A stretch of 61,514 nt of DNA from Prochlorococcus marinus bv. HNLC1 (GCA_000218705.1 GL947594.1:124845-186358), one strand, 5' to 3'; shown: positions 1-10,182, counted from the stretch's first letter. The notes: generated by a model from the letters alone, not told the origin. Numbers and translations: made by a program.

Positions 1-666
1 CCAGGCTGTACCATAAATTCTTTGAAGTGATTCATTCTCACAATTTCCTCTCCAATACGAACCAGATAATTTTAGTAACTTAAAATGTCGCAAATGTCTT
101 GTGTTGGGGACGTGGGGTCCTCTACACATGTCAATATATTCTTCGTGTTTATAAAGATTGATGAGGCCTTCATCAGGAATTTCTTCAATTATTCTTAGTT
201 TAAAAGTCTCATCTCTTTCCTCAAAAGTTTTAATGGCTTCTTCTTTAGAAACTTGCAAAATGTTTACATCATAATTTTTTCTTATTAAACTATCAATTCG
301 TTTTTCAATTTTGATTAAATCTTCAGGGGTAAATCTATATTCTGAAAAGATGTCGTAATAAAAGCCATCTTCAATAACAGGTCCGATAGCCATTTTTATA
401 TTTGGGTAAATTTGTTTAACGGCATGACCGATAAGATGAGCAAAGGAATGTCTAATAATCTCAATTCCCTCTTTGTCTTTGGATGTAATTATTACAACTC
501 TAGAATCACTATTTATGGGAAGAGTTGCATCAAGCAGAATATCATTGACTCTCCCCGCAATAGTAGCTTTAGCTAATCCAGTTCCAATACTTTGGGCAAT
601 TTCTAGAATTGTTACCGAATGATCAAAGACCTTTTGGGTACCATCAGGCAGCGTGATTACTGGCAT
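1..666 (-). CDS. thrS: threonyl-tRNA synthetase, N-terminal part (runs off the window)
   Basis: Threonyl-tRNA synthetase charges tRNA-Thr in the cytoplasm. The first 222 codons lie in the window and the gene continues past position 1. The translation opens [11 protein letters not shown] and carries a TGS domain (about residues 1-65), followed by the second additional (editing-type) domain with the family motif [13 protein letters not shown] and then [10 protein letters not shown]. Only the N-terminal domains are visible; the class II catalytic core lies outside the window. The ATG at 664-666 sits three bases after the trpS stop, so trpS and thrS are probably co-transcribed with trpS first. 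Identification rests on the seen motifs and is secure. Confidence 0.95.
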   Translation of the reverse strand, partial: MPVITLPDGTQKVFDHSVTILEIAQSIGTGLAKATIAGRVNDILLDATLPINSDSRVVIITSKDKEGIEIIRHSFAHLIGHAVKQIYPNIKMAIGPVIEDGFYYDIFSEYRFTPEDLIKIEKRIDSLIRKNYDVNILQVSKEEAIKTFEERDETFKLRIIEEIPDEGLINLYKHEEYIDMCRGPHVPNTRHLRHFKLLKLSGSYWRGNCENESLQRIYGTAW

Positions 667-669
667 GAA

Positions 670-1686
670 TTATTTCTCCATTTCAAAGAATCCAAGTTTT
701 GATTTAACTCTCTTAAGAGTTTTTTTTGCTAAATCATCAGCCCTCTCCTTCCCTTCAATGAGAATATTATTCAATTGATGTGGATCATTAATTAAAACTT
801 TATATTTTTCTTGAATAGGTGAAAGGGATTCAATAACTTGTTCTGTAATTAATTTTTTAAATGTACCCCATCCAGTTTCAGAAAACTCATTCTCACATTG
901 AGAAATTTCCTTTCCTGATAATATTGAATAAATCATCAGCAGATTTCTGGATTCGGGTCTTTCAGGATTATTAAATTCTAACCCAACATAACTATCGCTC
1001 TTTGCTCTTTTTATTTTTTTCGAGATTATTTCAGGCGTATCTAACAAATTAATTCTACTACCTTCATTAGGATCACTTTTACTCATCTTTCTAGAACCAT
1101 CAATTAAACTCATAATTTTTGATCCACTTTTCATAATTATTGGTTGAGGAATTTTCAGAATATCTTTCTCTTTACTAAATTTGGCATTAATTCTTTGTTG
1201 TGCAATATCTCTAGCTAGTTCAAGATGTTGTTTTTGATCTTCTCCTACTGGGACGTAGTCGGCATCGTATAGAAGAATATCTGCAGCCATTAGTATAGGA
1301 TAGTCAAATAATCCAATAGAAACATTATTACCTTGTTGAATAGATTTTTCTTTAAATTGAATCATCCTTTCCATCCAATTAATTGGAGTCATGCAATTTA
1401 AGATCCAGCAAAGCTCAGAATGAGCAGGTATGTGGCTTTGTACAAAAATAGAACATATATTAGGATCTATTCCACAAGCAACATATAAAGCGGCAGTAGA
1501 AAGAGTATTTTGGGTTAGTTCTTTTGGATTATGTTCAGCGGTAATTGCATGCAAATCAACGACACAGAGGAATGTCTCATATTGTTCTTGAAGTGTTACC
1601 CAATTTCTAATAGCCCCTAACCAATTCCCAAGATGCAGGTCACCAGTTGGTTGAACTCCAGAAAGAATTCTTTTTTTATTTTTCAT
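670..1686 (-). CDS. trpS: tryptophanyl-tRNA synthetase
   Basis: Class I aminoacyl-tRNA synthetase that charges tRNA-Trp. The 338-residue product has the family's usual length. The HIGH-type signature appears as GDLHLGNWLGAI (about residues 15-26) and the KMSKS loop at residues 200-204 (RKMSKSDPNEGS), both inside a Rossmann-type core. The gene's start overlaps the end of the upstream hypothetical gene (1676-2089) by 11 bases, and its stop lies three bases before the thrS start, so all three form one minus-strand unit. No oddities. Confidence 0.97.
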   Translation of the reverse strand: MKNKKRILSGVQPTGDLHLGNWLGAIRNWVTLQEQYETFLCVVDLHAITAEHNPKELTQNTLSTAALYVACGIDPNICSIFVQSHIPAHSELCWILNCMTPINWMERMIQFKEKSIQQGNNVSIGLFDYPILMAADILLYDADYVPVGEDQKQHLELARDIAQQRINAKFSKEKDILKIPQPIIMKSGSKIMSLIDGSRKMSKSDPNEGSRINLLDTPEIISKKIKRAKSDSYVGLEFNNPERPESRNLLMIYSILSGKEISQCENEFSETGWGTFKKLITEQVIESLSPIQEKYKVLINDPHQLNNILIEGKERADDLAKKTLKRVKSKLGFFEMEK

Positions 1687-2089
1687 CTAAATTTTCATTA
1701 TTATCTTTATTCTCTATTATTTGGGGCTTTTTTTCTGGCCTTGCAAAAGGATTAGCCGCATTTATTGAGGATGTTTCTTTTTTTTCAAAGTTATTAACTT
1801 TTTGGAAAGAATTTTTATTATTTTTTGCTATTTTAGTAATCTCTTCTTTCAGATTCTCATTCTTTATTAATTCGCTCAAAGTTCTTACGGAGAAACCCAG
1901 TACAGCAACAGTAGACTTAAGTTGAAATATTTCTTGTATAGTTTTTACTGATTTCATTTCATTGTCACTTAATCTTATTCTAAAGCCACCTGTTTCTCTT
2001 TTCCCTCCATATCTATTTCTATAATTATTGTTATCATTATTTCTAAAGTTTCTTTGCCCCTGGCTATTTTCGTAATTTGAATTGGTCAT
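1676..2089 (-). CDS. conserved picocyanobacterial protein, Asn-rich N-terminus, RHH-like core
   Basis: Function unknown. The 137-residue protein starts with a low-complexity stretch rich in Asn, Arg, Tyr and Gly (residues 1-33). A compact core follows (about residues 35-80, GGFRIRLSDNEMKSV ... TVAVLGFSVRTLSELI). The core has the beta-strand plus two-helix pattern of small ribbon-helix-helix DNA-binding folds, but I cannot prove that assignment. The tail is charged and probably disordered. It overlaps trpS by 11 bases, suggesting translational coupling with trpS-thrS. The core looks like a family I associate with cyanobacteria; the N-terminal composition is the odd part. Confidence 0.75.
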   Translation of the reverse strand: MTNSNYENSQGQRNFRNNDNNNYRNRYGGKRETGGFRIRLSDNEMKSVKTIQEIFQLKSTVAVLGFSVRTLSELIKNENLKEEITKIAKNNKNSFQKVNNFEKKETSSINAANPFARPEKKPQIIENKDNNENLDEK

Positions 2090-2242
2090 TTACTTACTAT
2101 TTAAATTTCATGAATTAATAATTTAGCATCAAAATATGCAAGAAGTCTTTAAATTTTTCTAATTAATTTAGCCTTTCCAAAAAATTAAATAATTTAAACA
2201 AGCTTTTTTTCATTTTAAATATGCATTAAACTAATAAAAGAT

Positions 2243-3583
2243 ATGAAAAGTATTTTGATTAATATAAGTAAGGCAAATTTATTTAAAAATTTTTTTAAAT
2301 TTCCAAAGGCAAATATTCTTTTTACTTTTTTAGTTTTTGGATTTAGTGAATGGATTATTAGTGACTTATTCAATTTCTCGGGAGGTAATTTAGGATTTAT
2401 TCTTTTATGCATTGGAGGATATTTTTACTTTAAATCTGATAAACCTAAATTTAATGAGCCAAAAGATTTAAATGGCTGGGTCAAGATATGTAATGAGGAT
2501 TTAGATTCTCTTAGTGAATTAGAAGAAAAAAATAATTTGGAGAAAAAAACAAATTTTAGAAAAAATTTGCTTTTAGAGATTCTTGAAAATCATGAGAAAC
2601 AATTAATTACAGTCATTGGAGATGAATGCAATCTATTTTATGAAAGTTTAATTAAAAAATATTTTAAAGAAGGTACTTACTCATTGAACATAATACAAAA
2701 TTTACCATCTATTTCTAATGAGGAGGAATTAAACAGTAAAATTTTTCAGAATGATATTGTGCTTTACCATTTAACTCCTCCTCTTTCTGCTAAAAGTCTT
2801 TTATGGCTAAATAAACTTCCCAAAGATATAAGGTTTTGGCTAATGACTTCATCACCTATTAATAATTTTGAAAAAGAACAAATAGAAGAATTGAAACATG
2901 AAATTCCTTTACAACTTAAACAAAAAATTTTGGAAATTGATTTAAGAAACATTTTTATTAGTAATCTTCCTTTGGCTTTTAGAATTAATTCTCTTACACC
3001 AAAGATTACGATAGAAGCTACTAAGAAAAGGCTTTTGAGAGAATTACATTCTAAATGGCAAGCAGAAATTGAGGTAATTAGAAGAATTAAGTTAAAAGAA
3101 ATTCAGACAAAAAATCAAATTATTGTAGCAGCCTCTGTCTTCGCATCTCCAGTCCCTTCTATAGATGTTTTATCAATGACTGTCTTAAATGCTTTAATGA
3201 TTAATGAAATAAAGTCAATTTGGGGGTGCACATGGTCACCCGAAATTTTAGAAAAGATTTCAAAAGAAATTCTTAAAACGGCTATAACTCTAGGAGTTGT
3301 TGAGTGGAGTGGTCAAACTCTGTTAGGGATCTCTAAGTTTCATGGTCCTAATTGGTTCGTTGCAGGCTCATTTCAGGCGGCAAGTGCTGCATATCTCACA
3401 AGAGTTGTGTCTCGATCTTTAGCTGATTTTATGGCAATTAATAAAGGCGTATCTGAATCTGACCTTGAAAATATAATTTCTAATAATGAAAAAATTGTAG
3501 AAAATGCATTCAAAAGTGAGAAAATTAATTGGCAATCATTTTTGGGTGACTTACAAAATTCTCTAAATTTAAAATTTTCTTAA
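2243..3583 (+). CDS. DUF697 family membrane-associated protein
   Basis: A 446-residue protein whose C-terminal half matches the DUF697 pattern seen in proteins linked to Era-like GTPases. Residues about 300-410 contain AASVFASPVPSIDVLSMTVL, WSGQTLLGISKFHG and SFQAASAAYLTRVVSRSLAD. The N-terminus has two hydrophobic segments (about residues 20-62), so membrane attachment is likely. No P-loop is visible, so this is the partner-type domain rather than a GTPase itself. It is followed after nine bases by the metal ABC transporter genes and may share their transcript, but a functional tie is not shown. Specific role unknown. Confidence 0.75.
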   Translation: MKSILINISKANLFKNFFKFPKANILFTFLVFGFSEWIISDLFNFSGGNLGFILLCIGGYFYFKSDKPKFNEPKDLNGWVKICNEDLDSLSELEEKNNLEKKTNFRKNLLLEILENHEKQLITVIGDECNLFYESLIKKYFKEGTYSLNIIQNLPSISNEEELNSKIFQNDIVLYHLTPPLSAKSLLWLNKLPKDIRFWLMTSSPINNFEKEQIEELKHEIPLQLKQKILEIDLRNIFISNLPLAFRINSLTPKITIEATKKRLLRELHSKWQAEIEVIRRIKLKEIQTKNQIIVAASVFASPVPSIDVLSMTVLNALMINEIKSIWGCTWSPEILEKISKEILKTAITLGVVEWSGQTLLGISKFHGPNWFVAGSFQAASAAYLTRVVSRSLADFMAINKGVSESDLENIISNNEKIVENAFKSEKINWQSFLGDLQNSLNLKFS

Positions 3584-3592
3584 ACATTATTT

Positions 3593-4561
3593 ATGAAAAA
3601 AAATATTTTATTTATTTTATCTTGCTTATTATTATTGTTCCCATTGACAGCTTGTAAAAAAAATAGTGAAATTAGTAATTTAAATATCAATCAAGGTAAT
3701 AAATTAATTAATCAAAATAATATTATTAAAAAAGAAAAAAAGTTACTTTTGGTTAGCTTTACAATCCTTGAAGACATAGTAAAAAATATTGTTGGCAATG
3801 AATATAATGTGGAGTCAATTACTAAGCCTGGCATGGAGGTCCATGGTTATCAAGTTACTCCAAGTGATCTTGTTAGGGGTTCAAAAGCGATCATTTTTAT
3901 ACAAAACGGGTTTGGTTTTGAATTATGGGCAGAAAAATTTGTTACTAATTTAGATGTTGAGAGAATTACTATTGCAAATAATTTAGAACCAATATTTATT
4001 AATGAAGACATATACAAAGGTAAACCAAATCCTCATGCATGGATTTCGCCTAAAAGAGGAATTTTATATGTAGATATTTTATTAGAAGAGCTATCTAAAT
4101 TAGATCCCGAGAACAAAGAAAAATTTAAAAAAAATGCTCAAAACTTTAAAAATAAGATAAAAAAAATAGATGAAGATTTTTCACTTTTTCTTAATACATT
4201 GCAGAAAAGTAAGAGGTATCTAGTAAGTTGTGAAGGAGCATTTTCATACCTAACAAATGACTATGATTTAAAGGAAGCATATCTATGGCCTGTAAATGCA
4301 GAAAGTCAAATTACTCCGAAAAGGATGGCGAGAGTGATTAATTTAGTTAAAGAGAAACAAATTCCAGCTGTATTCTGTGAAAGCACAGTAAGTTCAGAAT
4401 CTCAAGAATCTGTTGCCAAAGAAACTGGAGCTTTTTTTGGTGGTAATTTATATGTCGATTCTTTATCTAAAAAAAATGGTCCTGCAGAAAGTTACTTGGA
4501 GATGCTTGAATATAATCTTGGCACAATAAAAAATGGCTTTAATGCAAGTTTAAAAAATTAA
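3593..4561 (+). CDS. mntC: manganese/zinc ABC transporter, substrate-binding lipoprotein
   Basis: Cluster A-I solute-binding protein that captures Mn(II) or Zn(II) in the periplasm for the ABC importer encoded just downstream. The N-terminus is a lipoprotein signal with lipobox LTAC, giving Cys21 as the lipid anchor. The four expected metal ligands are visible: His86 (MEVHGYQV), His150 (NPHAWISP), Glu216 (CEGAFSYL) and Asp291 (LYVDSLSK). The His-His-Glu-Asp set and the lack of a His-rich loop favour manganese over zinc, in line with cyanobacterial MntC; metal choice is inferred. At 322 residues it has normal length. The gap to the ATPase gene is three bases, so this is an operon. Confidence 0.88.
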   Translation: MKKNILFILSCLLLLFPLTACKKNSEISNLNINQGNKLINQNNIIKKEKKLLLVSFTILEDIVKNIVGNEYNVESITKPGMEVHGYQVTPSDLVRGSKAIIFIQNGFGFELWAEKFVTNLDVERITIANNLEPIFINEDIYKGKPNPHAWISPKRGILYVDILLEELSKLDPENKEKFKKNAQNFKNKIKKIDEDFSLFLNTLQKSKRYLVSCEGAFSYLTNDYDLKEAYLWPVNAESQITPKRMARVINLVKEKQIPAVFCESTVSSESQESVAKETGAFFGGNLYVDSLSKKNGPAESYLEMLEYNLGTIKNGFNASLKN

Positions 4562-4564
4562 AAA

Positions 4565-5329
4565 ATGAAATCTATGGAATTTGAAAAATATAGAATTGAA
4601 GCTGAAAATATTTGCGTTGATTACAATGGCAAGGTTGCATTATACGATGCAACTTTAAGATTAAAAGCTGGACAAATATGCGGATTAGTAGGGATGAATG
4701 GAGCTGGTAAAACAACTTTCTTTAATGCTTTAACAGGATTCGTAAATCTTTCAAAAGGTAAAATTAGAATAAATGGTGAAACACTTAAAACTTCTCAAAA
4801 AGATCAAGCAGTTGCGTATGTTCCACAAAATGAAGGAATTGATGCTGACTTTCCGGTGAATGTTTGGGATATCGTTATGATGGGCAGGTATGGTTCAATG
4901 AATATCTTTAGATCACCGAGAGAATCTGATATTCAAGCTGTTAAAAATGCGATTGAAAGAGTTGATCTTGTTGACTATTCATTTACTCCAATTGGTAATT
5001 TATCAGGAGGTCAGAGAAAAAGAACCTTCTTAGCTAGAGCTATCGCACAGAGAGCTTCAATACTACTATTGGATGAACCATTTGCAGGAGTTGATATTAG
5101 GACTGAAAAACTTATATCAGAATTATTTATCCAATTTAAAAAAGAAGGTAAAACAATTTTACTTTCAACTCATGATATGATTCACGTCCGAGAATTTTGT
5201 GATCTAGTTCTTTTAATAAACAAAACAGTTGTTGCCTATGGTGATACATCAGAAGTATTTACTCCCGAAAATATAACAAGTACATTTGGAGGAATGTCAC
5301 CAGATTTTTTGTTTGGTCCAGAATCTTAA
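4565..5329 (+). CDS. mntA: manganese/zinc ABC transporter, ATP-binding protein
   Basis: Cytoplasmic ATPase that powers the metal importer. It shows the full ABC set: Walker A GMNGAGKTT (residues 43-51), signature LSGGQRKR (146-153), Walker B ILLLDEPFAG (166-175) and the switch histidine in STHD. Length is 254 residues, normal for the MntA/ZnuC family. The first ATG gives three extra residues before a second Met (Met4), so the true start could be either. It sits between the binding protein and the permease with tiny gaps, which fixes its role. Confidence 0.92.
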   Translation: MKSMEFEKYRIEAENICVDYNGKVALYDATLRLKAGQICGLVGMNGAGKTTFFNALTGFVNLSKGKIRINGETLKTSQKDQAVAYVPQNEGIDADFPVNVWDIVMMGRYGSMNIFRSPRESDIQAVKNAIERVDLVDYSFTPIGNLSGGQRKRTFLARAIAQRASILLLDEPFAGVDIRTEKLISELFIQFKKEGKTILLSTHDMIHVREFCDLVLLINKTVVAYGDTSEVFTPENITSTFGGMSPDFLFGPES

Positions 5330-5345
5330 TTTTCTAAATAAATAA

Positions 5346-6221
5346 ATGGATGGATCTTTTCTAACTATCGATATAAATTCATTTATTACTGAGCCAATTG
5401 CTCATGAGTTCATGAGAAAAGCTATTTTGATTAGCATTTTAATAACTTCTGTGTGTGGTTTGCTTTCAAGCTTTTTAACTTTAAAAGGGTGGGCTCTTAT
5501 GGGAGATGCTGTATCTCATGCCGTAATGCCTGGAGTTGTTGTGGCTTATGCTTTAGGGGTTCCATTATCTATTGGAGCTTTTGTTTTTGGAGTCGGTTCT
5601 GTAGCTCTTATAGGTTTTATTAAACATAAATCAAGGATTAAAGAAGATACTGTAATAGGTTTAGTTTTTACAGGTTTCTTTGCTCTTGGGATTGTCTTAA
5701 TATCCAAAATAACAAGTGAAATTGACTTAATGCATATTTTATATGGGACACCATTAGGGATACCATTATCAGATGTAAAACAGACTATTTTTATCTCTTT
5801 TTTAGTTGTATTGCTTTTATCAATATTTAGAAAAGATTTAATGTTATATTGTTTCGATCCAAGGCATGCAAAAACTATAGGAATAAATGTTTCATTTTTA
5901 CATTATCTGTTGCTGACATGCTTGTCTTTAGCAGCAGTTGTAGGATTACAAGCAGTTGGTATCGTTTTAGTTGTTGCTATGCTCATTACTCCTGGAGCTA
6001 CAGCATATTTACTGACTGATAAATTTGATGAGTTGTCGATAATATCTGTTTTGAGTAGTATTATTTCAAGTTTAATAGGAATTTATTTAAGCTATTGGTT
6101 AGATATTGCTCCTGGTGGTTCAATAGTGTTAGTTCAAACATTTATTTTCCTCTTCGCATTTTTATTTGCTCCAAGATATGGAATCTTTAAAGTTAAACAA
6201 TTATTATCATCTTCTAAATAA
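5346..6221 (+). CDS. mntB: manganese/zinc ABC transporter, permease (ABC-3 family)
   Basis: Integral membrane permease of the metal importer. The 291-residue protein is almost entirely hydrophobic with about eight membrane segments and carries ABC-3 hallmarks such as GDAVSHAVMPGVV (about residues 53-65) and the later GIVLVVAMLITPGATAY (about 205-221). It completes the binding protein-ATPase-permease operon (16 bases after the ATPase). The next gene starts four bases after its stop, but that product is not a transporter component by sequence. Confidence 0.92.
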   Translation: MDGSFLTIDINSFITEPIAHEFMRKAILISILITSVCGLLSSFLTLKGWALMGDAVSHAVMPGVVVAYALGVPLSIGAFVFGVGSVALIGFIKHKSRIKEDTVIGLVFTGFFALGIVLISKITSEIDLMHILYGTPLGIPLSDVKQTIFISFLVVLLLSIFRKDLMLYCFDPRHAKTIGINVSFLHYLLLTCLSLAAVVGLQAVGIVLVVAMLITPGATAYLLTDKFDELSIISVLSSIISSLIGIYLSYWLDIAPGGSIVLVQTFIFLFAFLFAPRYGIFKVKQLLSSSK

Positions 6222-6224
6222 CAG

Positions 6225-7385
6225 ATGATAGAAAAAGATAAAATCTGGCCATGGTGGCCTTTATTTCCCCTTTATCCATATGGATCTAAAAAAACAATTA
6301 TTAATGAATTAATCCCTGAACAGATCTGGTCTTTAGAACAAATTCAAGGAATTTATTATGTAGCGGTTCCAGTAAGAATGACTGTAATTAAGGTTAATGA
6401 GGGTCTTATGATCCTTAATCCATTGCCGCCAACTATAGAATTGATTAATCAATTAAATGAAATAATCTTTAAACATGGTCCTATTAAGGCGATTGTTTTA
6501 CCAACAGCCTCAGGATTGGAACACAAAATAGGATTACCTCCATTGGCAAGAATTTTTAACCAAGCCGAAATATGGCTTTGTCCTGGACAATGGAGCTTTC
6601 CTATTAATTTACCTTTGGATTTTATAGGGATACCCTCTAAAAGAACAAAAATTTTATTTGAGGATGGATTACCTTTTGAGGATTGTTGTAAATGGACATC
6701 TCTTGGACCTATTAATCTAGGATTAGGTAGATTTCAGGAGATAAGTTGTTTCCATAAACCTACTGGATCTCTACATGTCACTGATGCAATAGTTGGTATT
6801 GAAAGTAATCCTCCAAAAATATTTGATTATGATCCATCTCCTCTACTATTTCATTCTAGAGAGAGAGGTGATGAGCTTTTAGTAGATTCACCCGAAAACA
6901 GAAAAAAAGGATGGGCTAGATTGGTTTTGTTCGCTTCTTATTTGAGGCCAAGTAAACTTCAGATTCCTTCTTTGAATCATGTTATTAAATATTCTTTTAA
7001 AAAAGGATTAAGAAATAAGAAATCACATTTTGGTATATATCCATTCCTCTGGGATAAGGATTGGGAAGTATCGAAAGCAGTAATTATTGGAGATAATTCT
7101 CCTAAGATACAAATTGCTCCAGTCTTACAAAGACTCATTTTCCCAAGATCAAAAGAACTTCTCTCTAATTGGTTGATGGTAGTTAAAAACTTTAAGGGCA
7201 TGAAATACTTAATATCTGCTCATTATTCATCACCCCTAGAATTTTCTGAAATAGATTGTCAAAAAATTATTGATAATATAAATTCTGATGAATGGAATAG
7301 TTTGAATGAAGATAATAAATTTCTTTATAATTTTTATGAAAGACTATATAAACTTGGAATTATTCCTGAAAATATTAATATTTAA
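6225..7385 (+). CDS. DUF4336 domain protein
   Basis: A 386-residue protein of the DUF4336 family, found in cyanobacteria and plants and related in fold to metallo-beta-lactamases; biochemical role unknown. It opens with a Trp/Pro-rich stretch (KIWPWWPLFPLYPYGSKKT), followed by VPVRMTVIKVNEGLMILNPL, and contains SGLEHKIGLPPLARIF and SLHVTDAIVGI, which resemble the strand/His-loop pattern of that fold. The canonical HxHxDH zinc motif is not obvious, so I do not claim hydrolase activity. It begins four bases after the metal permease and ends six bases before the convergent DUF760 gene. Confidence 0.8.
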   Translation: MIEKDKIWPWWPLFPLYPYGSKKTIINELIPEQIWSLEQIQGIYYVAVPVRMTVIKVNEGLMILNPLPPTIELINQLNEIIFKHGPIKAIVLPTASGLEHKIGLPPLARIFNQAEIWLCPGQWSFPINLPLDFIGIPSKRTKILFEDGLPFEDCCKWTSLGPINLGLGRFQEISCFHKPTGSLHVTDAIVGIESNPPKIFDYDPSPLLFHSRERGDELLVDSPENRKKGWARLVLFASYLRPSKLQIPSLNHVIKYSFKKGLRNKKSHFGIYPFLWDKDWEVSKAVIIGDNSPKIQIAPVLQRLIFPRSKELLSNWLMVVKNFKGMKYLISAHYSSPLEFSEIDCQKIIDNINSDEWNSLNEDNKFLYNFYERLYKLGIIPENINI

Positions 7386-7391
7386 TTTTTC

Positions 7392-7730
7392 TTATTCAGA
7401 TTCCACAGACATATTTTCATCATTTATTAGAGTTTGTTCTAATTCTTTTCTCTGCTCCATTTGTCTTAAAAAATAACCCGTCATCATAGCTGATGAAAGT
7501 AAGTTGGCGATATTGTCTTTAGAGCATGTTACTTTGACATCAAATTGATCTGAAGGAAGCATTCCCAACAAACCTTGGACATTATGTCTTATTATCTCTT
7601 GAATATCTTCACTAGCAGATTTAGCAACTCTCTGAAGTACCTCAGGAGATTGTTTTTGAAGATACTGAATTAAATCATTACCCTCATTAGGATCATTGTT
7701 TTCAGTAGCAAGGAATTCAGGATTAAACAT
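7392..7730 (-). CDS. DUF760 family protein
   Basis: A 112-residue soluble protein of the DUF760 family, shared by cyanobacteria and chloroplast-bearing eukaryotes. Visible conserved blocks include NDLIQYLQKQSPEVLQRVAK, HNVQGLLGMLPSDQFDVKV and NLLSSAMMTGYFLRQMEQR. No catalytic residues are recognisable and the role is unknown, though the distribution hints at photosynthetic or plastid physiology. It converges on the DUF4336 gene with a six-base gap and reads away from lepB on the same strand 56 bases upstream. Confidence 0.85.
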   Translation of the reverse strand: MFNPEFLATENNDPNEGNDLIQYLQKQSPEVLQRVAKSASEDIQEIIRHNVQGLLGMLPSDQFDVKVTCSKDNIANLLSSAMMTGYFLRQMEQRKELEQTLINDENMSVESE

Positions 7731-7786
7731 TTATTTTCCTCTTACTTATAAACAATACAATAGCACGATGAAGTATATATTTTTTA

Positions 7787-8359
7787 TTAAGCTGCAGGAA
7801 AATAAATAGGTCCAAAATGATTTAAAGGCCAATATCTTAAGAAAGCTCTTCCAATGATTTTCTTATATGGCAAGGGACCCCAGACATGAGAATCTAAACT
7901 ATTATTTCTATTATCTCCCATTACCCATAAGCTGTTCTCAGGAACTATTACTGGGCCTATTGAGTAATTTATATTCTTATCAGTAATAAATTTGTTTTGT
8001 ATTTCATCATTTAAATATAGATTCCCATCTTTAACTTCAATTTTGTCACCTGGGATCCCAATAACTCTTTTAATTAATGCTATGTCTGAATCATAACCAG
8101 CTTTAATAAGTGTTTCAGGTGGTTTAAAAACAACAATATTATCTTTTAAATTAAAAAGATTATCCTTTAAATTAATTTTTGTACTTAATTTTTCTACTAA
8201 TATTTTATCTTGAATTTGTAGAGTAGGAAGCATAGAGCCAGAAGGTATCCATCTTGGTTCAATTACTTGCCATCGTATAATTAATGCAATAATTACCCAA
8301 ATTATGAGGTTCTTAAAATCCTTCAATATTGAAGTTGATTTTTTTGAAGAATTCGTCAT
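7787..8359 (-). CDS. lepB: signal peptidase I
   Basis: Type I leader peptidase that cleaves signal peptides of exported and thylakoid-lumen proteins. The 190-residue protein has one N-terminal membrane anchor (about residues 17-30, NLIIWVIIALIIRW) followed by the catalytic serine in PSGSMLPT (Ser42), the catalytic lysine in ALIKRVIGIPGD (Lys97) and the conserved VMGDNRNNSLDSHVWGP box. It is divergent from menD with a 54-base gap that must hold both promoters. Length and motifs are normal. Confidence 0.95.
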   Translation of the reverse strand: MTNSSKKSTSILKDFKNLIIWVIIALIIRWQVIEPRWIPSGSMLPTLQIQDKILVEKLSTKINLKDNLFNLKDNIVVFKPPETLIKAGYDSDIALIKRVIGIPGDKIEVKDGNLYLNDEIQNKFITDKNINYSIGPVIVPENSLWVMGDNRNNSLDSHVWGPLPYKKIIGRAFLRYWPLNHFGPIYFPAA

Positions 8360-8413
8360 TTTGATTAAAGATTTATTTAAGTGATGAAATTGTCTTTGAA
8401 ATATATATAAATT

Positions 8414-10182
8414 ATGACATCATCAGTAGAATTCCAAAATTTTTTTAGAAGTTTTCAACTTTTAAATCTTTTTGTAGATATTGGTATAAGTCACTTTATA
8501 TTATGCCCAGGAAGTAGATCGGCTCCTCTGGCAATTGCTGCAGGTGAACTTTTTAGGAGAGGAAAAATAACATTAATTAGTTCTTTAGATGAAAGATCAG
8601 CAGGATTTCATGCTTTAGGTATATCAACAGCGTCTGCCAATAATGTAATAGTAATAACTACTTCTGGAACGGCTGTCGCTAACTTATTACCTTCTGCTGT
8701 TGAAGCTGATAGATCTTGTATTAATGTCCTTTATATAACTGCAGATAGACCATTAAGATTAAAAGATTGCGGTGCTAACCAAACAGTAAATCAAGAAGAA
8801 TTTTTATCATCTGTGTGTAAATTATCATTGAGTACAAATCTGAATGGATTGCATCAAACAAGTGATTCAGAAATTAAGAATTTGATAAGTTTAATTTTTA
8901 AAGAGAATTTACTAAAGCCTGGTCCGATTCATTTAAATGTACCCTTTGAAAAACCATTATTAATTTCAAAGAATAATAAAAAAGAGGTATTAGAAATATT
9001 TGATAAAGAATATGTAAATAAAAATATTAGTTTTTACATAAACAAAATTAAAAATGAAAGCTGTAATGCTTTGGATAAAATAATAAAACAAATTAATCTT
9101 GCTCGCTCAGGGTTAATAATAGTTGGTCCTTACAGAGGTTCAACCAATGATATATTGGAGTTTAATAAGTCCTTAGAAATATTCCAAAAGTTAACAGGAT
9201 GGCCTGTCTTTGCAGATCCTGTATCTGGTGTTAATTCCTCTTTAAGAGGGCTTGTCGATCACTGGGAAATAATTATTTCTAAAAATAAAATATCAGCTAG
9301 TTTTGATCAATTATTAAGAATTGGTCCTATGTCTTCTTCAAATGTTTTAGAGGAATTCTTACTAAGTTTTAATGGACCTCAATTTTTGATTAAAGAAAAA
9401 GACTCAAGAGATTTAGACCCCATTAAAAAAGCTAAGAGTATCAATTCGGTTTAAATAAATTTGTAAATCAGCTATTAGATAAAAAAGGTATTAATAAAAT
9501 ATCAAATAAAACTTTAATTCCTATTACTAAAGAGTTAATAGATAAAGGCAAAAGAATAAAAAAACAAATTAAAAAACATATATTAATTAACGATAATATT
9601 ACCGAATTATCCATAGCAAATTTAGTGCCAGAAATTTGGCCTAAAAATAAACCAATAATGATTTCAGCAAGTAGTCCTATTAGAGATTGGCTTACATTTT
9701 CAGGGAAAGAATTATTTTCTAGAAGATGTTTTAGTTTTAGAGGGGCATCAGGAATTGATGGAACTTTATCTATTGCATTAGGTATTGCACTTATTAAGGA
9801 TCCTCTCTTATTAGTTACCGGAGATCTTTCTTTTTTGCATGACATTAATGGATGGTTTAATCAAGATGCCAAACATATTAATCTAAAAATTTTGCTCATA
9901 GATAATCATGGAGGAAATATTTTTAACAGGCTGTATAAAAATAATCTTACGAAATTAGAAATTGAAAATTTATTTTTAATGAAAAGTTCTGTTAATTGGA
10001 AAAAACTTGCGGAAGCTCATGAAATCCCTTATGTAAATATATTGAGCCTTGATAAATTAAAAGAAGCTTTTGATTGGAGCCTATCTATTCAAAAATCTGT
10101 AATAATGAGAGTTGAAATTAATACTGATTATGAATTTAAGCAAAGAGAAAATTTATATAAATATATATTTGACAATCATTAA
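8414..10182 (+). CDS. menD: MenD, SEPHCHC synthase (frameshifted, one base missing near 9437-9441)
   Basis: 2-succinyl-5-enolpyruvyl-6-hydroxy-3-cyclohexene-1-carboxylate synthase, a thiamine-diphosphate enzyme of phylloquinone (vitamin K1) synthesis. The first 346 codons end at a TAA (9452-9454); the rest reads on in another frame (…[15 protein letters not shown]… through 10182). Restoring one base between 9434 and 9451 gives one 589-residue protein, the usual length. Seen motifs are the cofactor-activating Glu60 ([14 protein letters not shown]) in part one and the ThDP/Mg site [13 protein letters not shown] followed by NHGGNIF in part two. Because both halves are fully conserved and no second copy is visible here, a sequencing deletion is the likeliest cause. 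menB follows 20 bases later. Confidence 0.92.

Noticed and set aside
9452..9625. menD, hisS and other broken genes as true pseudogenes
   Set aside because: Both sides of each break are fully conserved, single-base fixes restore all of them, and several are essential; sequence error explains the set better.
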